57,104 nt of DNA from assembly GCA_041859045.1 (NCBI GenBank), contig JBHELB010000037.1:1-57104 (forward strand). The letters are read 5' to 3'. The notes under the pieces are model-generated. The model was not told the origin of the DNA. It did no database searches and worked only from the letters and a program-made list of their open reading frames with translations. Source of the stretch: JBHELB01 sp041859045 (GTDB lineage Bacteria; Hydrogenedentota; Hydrogenedentia; Hydrogenedentales; SLHB01). How positions within the stretch are numbered: position 1 is the stretch's first letter; the number at the start of each line of letters is the position of its first letter. The position numbers and the translations under genes are program-made. Shown piece by piece: positions 32,971 through 41,606 of this stretch.

Positions 32971-34350
32971 ATGCACTACCGGACGCGCAGAGTGCTATGG
33001 ACAGGGGGGCTCCTGTTTCTAGGCCTTCTCCTGCTGATTGCAGGCGTTTCGCTCTACGGTCAACGCCTTCGCCAACAGGTGCTGAGCGAAAAAGCGGAGA
33101 CCGAGCAACAGATAGCCGCGCTGGCTACCGTCCCCCCTCAATCCACTCCGGCGATGGCGCAAGAACCGCAGCCTCCCCAGAGCGCTGCCCCTGTCCCCGC
33201 GCCCCCCGCGACCGGTGTCGCGGCGACGTTTGAGCGAGTGGCAAAGGAAATCAACTTCCAGCGTCCGCTCGAGGTCGCCCTGCCCATGGTCGATAGCGAC
33301 GACGATAGGAACTGGCGATACCCAGACCAAGCCCTTTCGCCGGAGGTATTCTCGGTGCTGGAGGGCATCGCCGCGAACAACGCCGCGCTGCTCGATGACT
33401 TACGCTCCGCCCTGCGCGCCGAGACGATGAACTGGCCTCCGCTCCCCGATAAGGCGGCGCTGTACCCCGCGGAAACGCGGCCGGACGTGCTCAAAGGGGT
33501 GCTCAATGCTCATTATCTCCTTTTCTTCGATGCGCTCGTTCGGATCGAGAAACGCGACACGGAAGGGGCGACAGTTGCACTGGAGAGCATTGCGAATTTC
33601 CTTCGCCTGACGGACACTGCGGAGACGCCAAGAGACATCTCTCATGTGTATGGAAACAATTGGCCGTTTTACGCACTCCTGATGGTCGAACGCTACGTCA
33701 ATCGCGTGCAGGGAATAGGGGTGGAGCAGGTGGACAAGCTGCTCCGTGCGTTTGCCTCGCTGGAACGACCGGAACTGTACATGCTTCGTCTGCGCGTCAA
33801 CCTCGATGCCACCCTAGACCGCGTTCGGAACGAGCAGAAGATGCACTATCGTGCTCGGACCTCCATTTCGGACTTGCCGTTCAAGGCCTGGGCTGCGCTG
33901 AACCAACCCAGGAATGAGTATCAGGCCCAGAAGTTCTGTCGCGAAGTAGCGTCTGCGGCGACTCTCCCTTACGCGGAACGACATGAGCGATTTCGGCGGA
34001 TCTCATGGTCTGACAAGAGGGGGCGCTTCGTCGCTGGGTTGGAGTACTTCGATATCTCAGAGACGCGTCGGATCGCCTCCTATCGTCTTGTGATGGCTGG
34101 CCTCACGGCGTATCGGCTGTATCTTACGAACGGCGCGTGGCCGCGGGATATCGCGGCGCTGGCTGCGGCGATGCCGGGACTGAATATCGAGGACCCGTTC
34201 AGCGAGACGTCGCTTTGCCTCAATCTGAACAAAGAGCGATTCGTCGTTTACAGCGTCGATTGGGACCTGAAGGACAATGGCGGCGAACGCACGAAGACTA
34301 TGGAACACCGTATGGACACAGTTTTCCGGGTGTCGTTGCCCCGCAACTGA
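32971..34350 (+). CDS. Membrane-anchored protein of unknown function
   Basis: I do not recognise a family. The 459-residue product has a basic start, a membrane helix (GLLFLGLLLLIAGVSLYG, about residues 12-30), a short coiled-coil segment, then a linker rich in P, A and Q (about 50-90), and a mainly helical periplasmic part (about 95-400). The last 60 residues contain a pattern (NGAWPRDIAALAAAMPGLNIEDPF, then a line like FVVYSVDWDLKDNGG) that resembles a domain end seen in many PVC-group proteins of unknown role. It follows murG by 62 bases on the same strand with a TGGAGG site, so it may be expressed with the wall genes. Confidence 0.7.
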   Translation: MHYRTRRVLWTGGLLFLGLLLLIAGVSLYGQRLRQQVLSEKAETEQQIAALATVPPQSTPAMAQEPQPPQSAAPVPAPPATGVAATFERVAKEINFQRPLEVALPMVDSDDDRNWRYPDQALSPEVFSVLEGIAANNAALLDDLRSALRAETMNWPPLPDKAALYPAETRPDVLKGVLNAHYLLFFDALVRIEKRDTEGATVALESIANFLRLTDTAETPRDISHVYGNNWPFYALLMVERYVNRVQGIGVEQVDKLLRAFASLERPELYMLRLRVNLDATLDRVRNEQKMHYRARTSISDLPFKAWAALNQPRNEYQAQKFCREVASAATLPYAERHERFRRISWSDKRGRFVAGLEYFDISETRRIASYRLVMAGLTAYRLYLTNGAWPRDIAALAAAMPGLNIEDPFSETSLCLNLNKERFVVYSVDWDLKDNGGERTKTMEHRMDTVFRVSLPRN

Positions 34351-34366
34351 CCGGCCCTCCATGCAC

Positions 34367-34397
34367 TTGTTTTCTTCCCGCGGTATCCGGGTATAAT
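34367..34397 (+). promoter_or_regulatory. Possible sigma-70 promoter of the URO-D/corrinoid operon
   Basis: A perfect -10 TATAAT lies 78 bases before the URO-D start. TTGTTT is the best -35 but with a long 19-base spacer. Confidence 0.5.
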
Positions 34398-34474
34398 CCG
34401 CCCCCACTGGCGCATTTTCACCTGTCGGCGGCCGCAGGAAAGAATAGCGCGCTCTAACCCGCGTGGAGGTGCAT

Positions 34475-35560
34475 ATGTCGGAGTTGACGAGTATCGAGCG
34501 AATCAGCCGCATCCTGAAGCGGCAGCCCGTGGACCGCATCGGCGTGTTCGAGCATTTCTGGGGCGACACGCTGCGCATGTGGAGTGAGCAGGGCCACATG
34601 GAGCCGGGCGAATCGCCGGAGAACCATTTCGGATTCGATTTGCAAATATGCTGGCCGTTCAATTCCGTGGCCAAGCTCGATTTCGAACCGCAGGTCATTG
34701 AGGAAACGGAAGACACCATCCTGTTGCGCGACGGCAACGGCGCGGTGCTGCGCCGCCACAAGAAGCACGATGCAACGCCCGAACACGTCGATTTCCTCGT
34801 GCAGGATCGTGCCGCGTGGGAAGAGCATATCAAGCCCTTTCTCAAAGCGGAGCGCGCGCGGATCAATGTGGACGCGTACCGCGCGGCCCGCGAGGACGCA
34901 AAGAAGCACGACCGTTTCTTTTGCTGGTCGGGCGTGAATGTATTTGAGCTCATGCACCCCGTATGTGGCCACGAACACATGCTCGTGGGCATGCTGACCG
35001 ACCCGGACTGGATTCGCGATATGGTGGACACCTACGCGCAACTGACGATCGACTTGATGGAAATTCTCTTTTCCGAAGTCGGCACGCCGGACGGGATCTG
35101 GTTCTACGAAGACATGGGATTCAAACAGCGCCCGTTCGTGTCGCTGGATATGTACCGGGAAATTCTGCAACCCGGCCACCGGCGGACCATCGACTATGCG
35201 AAAAGCCGGAATCTCCCGGTTATCATGCACTCCTGTGGATTTGTGGCACCGTTGGTGCCGGGTATGCTAGAATCCGGAATCGACTGCCTGCAGGTCATAG
35301 AAGTCAAAGCAGGGATGGATTTGCTCGAGTTGCATCGGGACTACGGCGATCGGTTATCCTTTATGGGCGGTATCGACGTGCGGGTGCTCTACGACAACGA
35401 TCGAAGCGCCATCGACACGGAGCTGACCGGGAAGATTCCGGTTGTCAAGAATGGATTTGGCTACGTCCTGCATTCGGACCATTCGATCCCGGATCAGGTG
35501 GAATATGGCAGTTACCGGTATTTCGTTGATAGAGGAAGGGAACTAGGGCGATACGCCTAA
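34475..35560 (+). CDS. URO-D family methyltransferase (MtaA/CmuA/MtbA-like)
   Basis: The 361-residue protein has the uroporphyrinogen decarboxylase barrel, but true HemE needs an N-terminal arginine cluster that is not seen. Seen: the zinc motif H252-S-C254-G in VIMHSCGFVAPLV, ISRILKRQPVDRIGVFEHFWGD at the front, and MGGIDVRVLY near the end. Such proteins move methyl groups between a corrinoid protein and a small substrate or cofactor. The next gene encodes a corrinoid protein, which supports methyltransfer; the methyl donor is unknown. The ATG at 34475 is preceded 5 bases upstream by GGAGGT; a GTG four codons earlier is less likely. Confidence 0.88.
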   Translation: MSELTSIERISRILKRQPVDRIGVFEHFWGDTLRMWSEQGHMEPGESPENHFGFDLQICWPFNSVAKLDFEPQVIEETEDTILLRDGNGAVLRRHKKHDATPEHVDFLVQDRAAWEEHIKPFLKAERARINVDAYRAAREDAKKHDRFFCWSGVNVFELMHPVCGHEHMLVGMLTDPDWIRDMVDTYAQLTIDLMEILFSEVGTPDGIWFYEDMGFKQRPFVSLDMYREILQPGHRRTIDYAKSRNLPVIMHSCGFVAPLVPGMLESGIDCLQVIEVKAGMDLLELHRDYGDRLSFMGGIDVRVLYDNDRSAIDTELTGKIPVVKNGFGYVLHSDHSIPDQVEYGSYRYFVDRGRELGRYA

Positions 35561-35582
35561 GGCGAACGGGGGCTAGAAGGTC

Positions 35583-36248
35583 ATGTCGGAGATTCTCGAA
35601 CAGATCGCGGTGTGCATCGAAAAGGGTAAGGTCAGCGCGGCTTCCCCGTATCCTCCCGCGATGAAGGGACAGGATGGCGCGGATGAGCTGGTGGCGCGCG
35701 CACTTGCGGAGAATATTGCGCCAAGCGACATCCTCCAGAAGGGGCTGATCGTGGGCATGGGCCGGATTGGCGAGAAGTTTCGCGACAATAAGGTTTTCGT
35801 TCCGGATGTATTGATGGCCGCGAAGGCGATGCAGGCGGGCATGAAGCACCTGCGTCCGTTCTTCGAGAGCGGCGCGGCGCAGCACAAGGGCACGTTCGTG
35901 ATCGGGACGGTTCAGGGTGACCTGCACGATATCGGCAAGAATCTCGTCTCGATGGTGATGGAAGGCGGCGGCTGGAAGGTGGTCGACCTCGGTGTCGACG
36001 TGGCCCCCGAGAAGTTCGTTAAGGCCATCGAAGAGAATCCCGGGTGCGCGGTCGGCTTGAGCGCATTGCTCACCACCACGATGGTGAATATGGAAAAGGC
36101 CGTCGCAGAGATCAAGGCGAAGAGCCCGGCGACGAAGATCGTCGTGGGCGGCGCCCCGCTGACGATGGACTTTGCCAAGAAGATCGGCGCGGATATGTAC
36201 TCGGCCGATCCGCAGGGCGCGCTCGACTATCTCGGCGCGACCGCCTAG
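35583..36248 (+). CDS. Methyltransferase cognate corrinoid protein
   Basis: The 221-residue cytoplasmic protein has an N-terminal helical B12-binding cap domain (about residues 1-95, with PDVLMAAKAMQAGM) and a Rossmann-like cobalamin domain with D113-L-H115-DIGKN, the DxHxxG motif whose histidine is the lower axial cobalt ligand, plus VVDLGVDVAPEKFV, GLSALLTTTMVNM and IVVGGAPLT. It carries methyl groups on cobalt for the preceding URO-D methyltransferase, 22 bases upstream. No reactivase (RamA or RACo) is found in the window. Confidence 0.93.
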   Translation: MSEILEQIAVCIEKGKVSAASPYPPAMKGQDGADELVARALAENIAPSDILQKGLIVGMGRIGEKFRDNKVFVPDVLMAAKAMQAGMKHLRPFFESGAAQHKGTFVIGTVQGDLHDIGKNLVSMVMEGGGWKVVDLGVDVAPEKFVKAIEENPGCAVGLSALLTTTMVNMEKAVAEIKAKSPATKIVVGGAPLTMDFAKKIGADMYSADPQGALDYLGATA

Positions 36249-36268
36249 TTTTTGACCGTATACTGCGT

Positions 36269-36297
36269 CCCGGGAAGGCGATGATCGCTTTCCCGGG
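36269..36297 (+). terminator. Hairpin terminator after the corrinoid gene
   Basis: CCCGGGAAGGCGAT pairs with ATCGCTTTCCCGGG with one G-U wobble; the stem is very GC-rich and the loop very short. The T-rich stretches that follow (CGTTTCTG, then GGGTTTTC) are weak, so termination may be partial. Confidence 0.6.
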
Positions 36298-36393
36298 CGT
36301 TTCTGCACCTGTAGGGTTTTCTTGGGAGCGGTTTTTGAATCCTCCCAAGGCCCTTGTTAACGTGAGGCGAGTTCAACACAGGAGGAGGCGGCG

Positions 36394-36882
36394 ATGACGA
36401 CGAATGCGTTGAGCGTAGCGGTAATTATGGGCAGTAAGTCCGACTGGGACACCATGAAAGCGGCGTCGGATACGTTGAAAGAATTCGGCGTGGCGCACGA
36501 GTGCCGTGTGCTGTCCGCCCATCGCACTCCGGCCCAACTCACCGACTACATTGCCTCGGCCGAAGCGCGCGGTTGCCAGGCGTTTATTGCCGGTGCAGGC
36601 GGGGCGGCCCACTTGGCGGGCGTGATCGCGGCGCAGACCTTCCGCCCGGTGCTTGGCGTGCCGATTGAGAGCAAGCTGCAGGGCCTCGACTCGCTGCTAT
36701 CCATTGTCCAGATGCCCGCGGGTATACCGGTCGCGACGTTTGCTATCGGCAAGGCCGGTGCGACCAACGCCGCGCTGTTCGCCGTGAGCCTGCTCGGCGC
36801 GGTGGAACCGGAGCGGTTGGCGCAGATCGAGCAGTACCGCGCCAAGCGCGCCGAGAAAGTGCTCGCCGAGACATTGCCGTAG
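36394..36882 (+). CDS. purE: N5-carboxyaminoimidazole ribonucleotide mutase PurE (class I)
   Basis: The 162-residue enzyme converts N5-CAIR to CAIR in purine synthesis. Seen: VAVIMGSKSDWDTM, LSAHRTPAQL, FIAGAGGAAHLAGVIAAQT, VLGVPIES and LSIVQMPAGIPVATFAIG, the full PurE signature. The class II marker is absent. purK is not adjacent. It is followed 20 bases on by menB, with an AGGAGG site before its own ATG. Confidence 0.96.
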   Translation: MTTNALSVAVIMGSKSDWDTMKAASDTLKEFGVAHECRVLSAHRTPAQLTDYIASAEARGCQAFIAGAGGAAHLAGVIAAQTFRPVLGVPIESKLQGLDSLLSIVQMPAGIPVATFAIGKAGATNAALFAVSLLGAVEPERLAQIEQYRAKRAEKVLAETLP

Positions 36883-36902
36883 CCGTACGAGAAAGGAGTC
36901 GC

Positions 36903-37724
36903 ATGGCGACCATTGATTGGGTAGAGGCGGGCGCTTACACCGACATTCTGTACCACAAAGCCGAGGGGATCGCGAAGATTACGATCAACCGTCCGCAGGT
37001 GCGTAATGCGTTTCGTCCGCTCACCGTGGATGAAATGAGCCATGCGCTCGCGGATGCGCGTTTCGACCCGGAGATCGGTGTGGTGATCTTGACCGGCGCG
37101 GGCCGCGAGGCGTTCTGTTCCGGCGGCGATCAGAAGATACGCGGCGACTCGGGATACACCGACCAAGACGGCACACACCGTCTAAACGTACTCGATTTTC
37201 AGCGCCAGATGCGCACCTGTCCTAAGCCGATCATCGCCATGGTTGCGGGGTACGCGATCGGCGGCGGACACGTGTTGCATCTTATGGCTGACCTTACGAT
37301 CGCGGCGGATAACGCGGTATTCGGTCAGACCGGCCCAAAGGTGGGGTCGTTCGACGGCGGTTACGGCGCGAGCTACATGGCGCGGATCGTCGGACAGAAG
37401 AAGGCGCGCGAGATTTGGTACTTGTGCCGCCGCTACGACGCGCAACAGGCGCTCGACATGGGCCTAGTGAATACCGTTGTGCCCTATGACCGCCTCGAAG
37501 ACGAGACCGTCCAATGGTGCCGCGAGATTCTGGCCAATTCGCCGCTGGCGCTTCGGTGCTTGAAAGCCGCACTTAACGCCGACTGCGATGGTCAGGCCGG
37601 TCTCCAGGAACTCGCCGGCAACGCCACCATGCTCTATTACATGTCCGAAGAGGCCCAAGAAGGCCGAAACGCCTTCGTCGAAAAACGTCCCCCGGATTTC
37701 TCAAAATTCCGGCGGAATCCGTAG
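36903..37724 (+). CDS. menB: 1,4-dihydroxy-2-naphthoyl-CoA synthase MenB
   Basis: The 273-residue crotonase-fold enzyme closes the second ring of menaquinone. Family markers that separate MenB from other crotonases: FCSGGDQKIRGDSGY, QTGPKVGSFDGGYG, and the end YYMSEEAQEGRNAFVEKRPPDF. No other men gene lies in the window. Menaquinone is the expected electron source for the fused multiheme cytochrome at 9841-11793. It probably forms an operon with purE. Confidence 0.95.
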   Translation: MATIDWVEAGAYTDILYHKAEGIAKITINRPQVRNAFRPLTVDEMSHALADARFDPEIGVVILTGAGREAFCSGGDQKIRGDSGYTDQDGTHRLNVLDFQRQMRTCPKPIIAMVAGYAIGGGHVLHLMADLTIAADNAVFGQTGPKVGSFDGGYGASYMARIVGQKKAREIWYLCRRYDAQQALDMGLVNTVVPYDRLEDETVQWCREILANSPLALRCLKAALNADCDGQAGLQELAGNATMLYYMSEEAQEGRNAFVEKRPPDFSKFRRNP

Positions 37725-37738
37725 GAAATTGGGCGTCG

Positions 37739-37768
37739 TTGACGTCATGTCGTTTCTGCGACTAGAAT
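37739..37768 (+). promoter_or_regulatory. Sigma-70-type promoter before the sugar isomerase gene
   Basis: TTGACG (5 of 6), 18-base spacer, TAGAAT (5 of 6), 53 bases before the isomerase start. Confidence 0.6.
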
Positions 37769-37820
37769 TGCCGTCTATTTTTGGTGCGATGCGGGGAAGT
37801 GGGAAAAGGAACGAATTCAG

Positions 37821-38495
37821 ATGAAGCGCAGTGAAATTAATCAGTTGATTGAAGAAGCGAAGAGTTTTTTTGCGAAGCATCACTTCTGCTTGCCGCCGTG
37901 GGCGTTTTGGGGCCCGGCGGATTGGCGCGGTAAGCGGGAGACGTGTGCGGAGATCGCGGAGAACATGCTGGGGTGGGACATCACGGATTTCGGCAGCGGC
38001 GATTTCGCGAAGTGCGGGCTGTTGTTGTTTACGATCCGGAATGGAAACCCTGGGAAAGACAGGAAGACGTATGCGGAGAAGATCATGATCGTCCGCGAGA
38101 ACCAGGAAACGCCGCGCCATTTCCATTGGTCGAAGATGGAAGACATCATCAACCGCGGCGGGGGCAATCTGGTTCTTGAGCTGAACAACGCGACGCCGGA
38201 TGATGACCTCGGGCAGGATGAGGTCGTGGTGAAAGTAGACGGTATCGAACTGCGCGTTCCTGCGGGCGGCAAAGTAGTGCTGCATCCGGGCGAGAGCATC
38301 TGCCTCACACAGCGCCTTTACCACCGCTTCTACGGCGAAGCGGGTTGTGGTACTGTGTTGGTGGGCGAGGTGAGTCAGGTCAATGACGATCACAGCGATA
38401 ACCGGTTTCACCAGCCGATCGGGCGTTTCCCGGAGATTGAGGAAGACGTTGCCCCGAATCATCTGCTAGGCTCAGAGTACGCTAGATATTTCTAA
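37821..38495 (+). CDS. D-lyxose isomerase family cupin
   Basis: The 224-residue protein matches the D-lyxose/D-mannose ketol-isomerase family (formerly DUF1498). Seen: the metal ligands in TPRHFHWSKMEDI (two histidines and a glutamate) and a later histidine in LYHRFYGE, the cupin pattern, and WGPADWRG at the front. Such enzymes interconvert lyxose with xylulose or mannose with fructose. It likely feeds sugars released from external glycans into metabolism. It has its own promoter; the SUMF1-like lipoprotein gene starts 28 bases after. Confidence 0.85.
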   Translation: MKRSEINQLIEEAKSFFAKHHFCLPPWAFWGPADWRGKRETCAEIAENMLGWDITDFGSGDFAKCGLLLFTIRNGNPGKDRKTYAEKIMIVRENQETPRHFHWSKMEDIINRGGGNLVLELNNATPDDDLGQDEVVVKVDGIELRVPAGGKVVLHPGESICLTQRLYHRFYGEAGCGTVLVGEVSQVNDDHSDNRFHQPIGRFPEIEEDVAPNHLLGSEYARYF

Positions 38496-38513
38496 TGCCG
38501 GCATTCTCCGGCA
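38496..38513 (+). other. Hairpin at the stop/ribosome-binding-site junction
   Basis: TGCCGG and CCGGCA pair around a 6-base loop directly after the isomerase stop codon. AAGGAGG of the next gene begins one base beyond the stem. It could tune translation of the downstream gene or act as a weak transcription attenuator. Confidence 0.4.
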
Positions 38514-38523
38514 AGGAGGCGTC

Positions 38524-39741
38524 ATGGTCAGCGCGCGCGTGTCGTGGCTCGGGCGTGGAATGGCGTTGAGTCTGCTGCTTCTTGTCGGATGTACGTTGTT
38601 CGGCTGTGCGCCGCGCGATCCGCTCGCGCAGCTCGCGCGTATCCATGTTTCCTACGACCAGTATTCGCTCTTCCACAGCGCGGCCACGAACAATCTCGAG
38701 GCCGTTGCTCTGTTGCTGCAAGCCGGAATGACGCCGAACGTCGCGGATGACAAAGGGACGACGGCGCTTGTGGCTGCGGCGTCGCGTCAGTACCACGACG
38801 TTTCCATGACGTTGCTTGCGGCGGGGGCTGCTGTCTATGCCGCGGATGAAGATGGGACCACGGCGCTGTGCTATGCCGCGAAGGGGGGCGACGCAAAACT
38901 AGTGAAGGCGCTCTTGGCCAAGGGGGCCGACCTGGGCGTGGTGGATGCGAAGGGGTTTAGTCCAGGCGCGTATGCGCGTTTCAGCGGGAACGCCGAGGTG
39001 GTGGACCTTGTCGGCAAGGCGCTCAATGTGCCGCAAGGGAAGACGCCGGGCGAGGTCCAGACCTTCGCGGGAATGGAGTTCGTCTGGATTCCGGCAGGCA
39101 CGTTCACTATGGGCGTGGACGGCGGCGATCCCTTCGATGGCCCGGCGCACAAGGTCACGATCTCCCGTGGATTCTGGATGGGGCGCTATGAAGTGACCTA
39201 TGAAGTGTGGGAACGAGTGTTTCCCGATCGGCCGCGTCTGGGCGCCGACTGGGCGAAACGTCCGGCCGAAGAATTCTCACGGATTGACGTCGCCGCGCTG
39301 TTGCGCTATTTCAACTCCGGACCGGAGAAGGGGTTCGCGCTGCCCTCGGAGGCGGAGTGGGAGTATGCGTGCCGCGCGGGCACGACAACCAAGTACAGTT
39401 TTGGCGATGACCCCGCGCTGTTGCCGGAATATGCGTGGTTCTTGGCAAATACCAACGGCCTGACGAGCCATCCGGTGGGGCAGCTCAAGCCCAACCCGTG
39501 GGGGCTTTACGATATGCACGGGAACGTCGCCGAATGGTGCAATGCCTACGTGTACGACTACCGCGGGGAGCCCGTTACCGATCCGCTCGGACCGCTGAAG
39601 GATAAGGTGCATGAGTATGCCGCGCGCGGCGGCGCCTATTGGGCGGACGAAGTGTCGTGCACATCCCACTCGAGGCGGTACGTGGCGCACGTGGATTTCC
39701 GGGCGAATGGCATAGGGATTCGTCTCGTTCGTTACCCGTAG
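38524..39741 (+). CDS. Lipoprotein with ankyrin repeats and SUMF1 (FGE-like) domain
   Basis: The 405-residue protein starts with a lipoprotein signal (LLLLVGCTLFGC; the cysteine lipidated is uncertain between two). Residues about 45-165 hold three to four ankyrin repeats (e.g. DKGTTALVAAASRQYHDVSMTLLAAGA). Residues about 175-405 form a SUMF1/FGE-sulfatase domain: MEFVWIPAGTFTMG, LPSEAEWEYACRAGT, DMHGNVAEWCNA. The C-terminal copper-binding cysteine pair of true formylglycine-generating enzymes is not present at the end (SHSRRYVAHVDFRANGIGIRLV), so it is probably a binding module rather than a sulfatase activator. Ankyrin plus this domain on a lipoprotein suggests protein or glycan recognition at the cell surface (inference). 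Confidence 0.85.
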   Translation: MVSARVSWLGRGMALSLLLLVGCTLFGCAPRDPLAQLARIHVSYDQYSLFHSAATNNLEAVALLLQAGMTPNVADDKGTTALVAAASRQYHDVSMTLLAAGAAVYAADEDGTTALCYAAKGGDAKLVKALLAKGADLGVVDAKGFSPGAYARFSGNAEVVDLVGKALNVPQGKTPGEVQTFAGMEFVWIPAGTFTMGVDGGDPFDGPAHKVTISRGFWMGRYEVTYEVWERVFPDRPRLGADWAKRPAEEFSRIDVAALLRYFNSGPEKGFALPSEAEWEYACRAGTTTKYSFGDDPALLPEYAWFLANTNGLTSHPVGQLKPNPWGLYDMHGNVAEWCNAYVYDYRGEPVTDPLGPLKDKVHEYAARGGAYWADEVSCTSHSRRYVAHVDFRANGIGIRLVRYP

Positions 39742-39744
39742 CGG

Positions 39745-40779
39745 TCAGTTTTCCCAATCACTGAACCGGCTGCGGAGCAGTAGGTATAGGAAAAACGGCC
39801 CGCCGAACAGCGACGTGATAATGCCGATGGGTGTCTCGCCAGACAGCACGAGTCGCGCAAGGATGTCGCACGCGCAGAGAAACGCGCCGCCCGCTACCGC
39901 CGATAGCGGCATGAGAATGCGGTGTCTCGAACCCGTTACCGCGCGCACGGCATGAGGCACGATCAGTCCAACGAATCCAATCGGTCCTACCTCGCTCACG
40001 ATGATCGCGGTCATGAGCGATCCCACGAGGAACACAACGGCTTGCAGGCGGCGTACATGCACGCCACGTCCTTCCGCTAACTCCGCGCCAAACCCGAGTT
40101 GATCTAGGCGTGGGGCCTGAGCGAGCAGTAGGACGATGCACGGCATTACTCCCAGCGCAAGCGTCCACACGGGCGAATAGCCGAGTACGTTGACGCCGCC
40201 CATCAGCCAGCGGTCCATCGACACCAGCTGATTCGGCTTGGCGAGGTAGCGCAGCAATAGGATGCCGGAAGCCGAGAGGTTGGCCAGGGTGACGCCGACC
40301 AAGAGCAGTATCCCTGGGCTGACACGGCCGCGTCCGGCGGCGATGAGATAGATAAGGCCAACCTCGATGACCGCGAAGACAAACGCCGCTATCTGAACCG
40401 CGCCGATAGGCCCCAGCGACAGCGACAATCCGAGCGGAGGCAACAGAATCGTGGCCGCGAACGCCCCGAGCGAGGCTGCGGACGAGACGCCGAGAGTGTA
40501 GGGGGTGGCCAAGGGATTGCGCAGCAGCGCCTGAAACGCACAGCCGCCCAGCGCCAAGCCCGCGCCCGCGACAAACGCCGCGAGCGTGCGCGGCAAGCGC
40601 TGCATCAACAGAATGCTGAGCGTCGGCGCTTGGGAGAGAGAACTGCCCGAACGCCACTCGCGCCAGGCTTGAGCGAGACTCAATGATTCCGTGCCGAGCA
40701 TGAGGCTTAATACCATCAATGCTCCGCAGGTGACCAGCAGGCCGCCGAGGAGTATCCACACACGCCGCTTGCGGTTCAT
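39745..40779 (-). CDS. FecCD/BtuC-type ABC transporter permease
   Basis: The 344-residue protein is a ten-helix FecCD/BtuC family permease. Seen: QRLPRTLAAFVAGAGLALGGCAFQALLRNPLATPYTLG-type signature, LWLMGGVN-like DRWLMGGVNVLGY, and GPIGFVGLIVPHAVR near the end, the coupling region to the ATPase. It imports an iron complex, heme or cobalamin across the inner membrane. The gene is third in the operon: binding protein, ATPase, permease, all overlapping by 4 bases. The importer may supply corrinoid for the methyltransferase cluster 3 kb upstream (inference). Confidence 0.92.
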   Translation of the reverse strand: MNRKRRVWILLGGLLVTCGALMVLSLMLGTESLSLAQAWREWRSGSSLSQAPTLSILLMQRLPRTLAAFVAGAGLALGGCAFQALLRNPLATPYTLGVSSAASLGAFAATILLPPLGLSLSLGPIGAVQIAAFVFAVIEVGLIYLIAAGRGRVSPGILLLVGVTLANLSASGILLLRYLAKPNQLVSMDRWLMGGVNVLGYSPVWTLALGVMPCIVLLLAQAPRLDQLGFGAELAEGRGVHVRRLQAVVFLVGSLMTAIIVSEVGPIGFVGLIVPHAVRAVTGSRHRILMPLSAVAGGAFLCACDILARLVLSGETPIGIITSLFGGPFFLYLLLRSRFSDWEN

Positions 40780-41606
40780 GGGCGCGTCTCCGACGGTTCC
40801 GCGGTGACGATCGGGGCGCCGGTTGCTGGATGCCGCGCGACGGTGATGTCCGCGCCGTAGGCTTGCGACAGCAGCGGGGCGGTGAGCACGGATTCCGGGG
40901 CTCCTGTGGCGAGTACGCCGCCCGCTCCCGGGGCAAGCAGCAGGAGCGCGTCACAGAATCGGGCGGCTGCGTTGAGATCGTGCATGACAACGCCGATGCC
41001 ATATCCCGCGTGCGCCAATCGGCGCAGTAGCGCAAGGATCTCCGCTTGATGATGGATGTCCAACGCCGATGTCGGTTCGTCCAGCAGTAGCAGGTCTGGA
41101 TCTTGCGCCAAAATACTGGCCAATAGCACTCGCTGCCGCTCGCCGCCGGACAGTGTCGGGAATTCGCGCGTACGCAGGGCTTCGGCCCCCGTATCGCGCA
41201 GACATCGCTCCACCACGCGACGATCTTCCGCGCCGAGCCCGCCGAACGCGCCCGCGTGAGGGTAGCGCCCCAGGCACACGACCTCAAAGACCGTTAACGC
41301 GAACGCCGGATTGACGGACTGAGGCAGGAAGGCGATCGAACGGGCACGCTGCCGACGGGAGAACTGTGAGAGAGGTCGTCCGTCCAATGTCACTTCGCCC
41401 GACTGCGGTTGCAGGAGCCCGCACAGGATGCGCAGCAACGTGCTTTTCCCCGAGCCGTTGGGTCCGACAATTCCGACAAGCGCCCCGCTACCGACAGACG
41501 CGGTGACGCCGTCGAGAATCTTTGGGCTTTGCGGTTCATAGGCGAACTGCAATTCGCGTACGGCGAGTGTCCTTGGCGCGGACGGCCCGCGCGGCGCGTG
41601 CTTCAT
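40776..41606 (-). CDS. ABC transporter ATPase (FecE/BtuD type)
   Basis: The 276-residue ATPase has the Walker A GPNGSGKSTLL, Q-loop FLPQSVN, signature LSGGERQRV, Walker B LLLLDEPTSALD and H-loop HDLN. The ATG at 41606 is chosen because it overlaps the binding-protein stop (ATGA), as in its neighbours; an ATG 12 codons earlier would overlap more. It drives the adjacent permease. Confidence 0.93.
   Translation of the reverse strand: MKHAPRGPSAPRTLAVRELQFAYEPQSPKILDGVTASVGSGALVGIVGPNGSGKSTLLRILCGLLQPQSGEVTLDGRPLSQFSRRQRARSIAFLPQSVNPAFALTVFEVVCLGRYPHAGAFGGLGAEDRRVVERCLRDTGAEALRTREFPTLSGGERQRVLLASILAQDPDLLLLDEPTSALDIHHQAEILALLRRLAHAGYGIGVVMHDLNAAARFCDALLLLAPGAGGVLATGAPESVLTAPLLSQAYGADITVARHPATGAPIVTAEPSETRP

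Noticed and set aside
34475..35560. HemE uroporphyrinogen decarboxylase for heme synthesis
   Set aside because: The HSCG zinc motif and the adjacent corrinoid gene mark the methyltransferase branch; the HemE arginine cluster near the N-terminus is not seen.
38524..39741. True formylglycine-generating enzyme (sulfatase activator)
   Set aside because: The C-terminal active-site cysteines are missing and no sulfatase gene is in the window.
39758..41287. 509-codon minus-strand frame across the permease and ATPase genes
   Set aside because: Out-of-frame shadow; the permease and ATPase frames carry all the conserved motifs.
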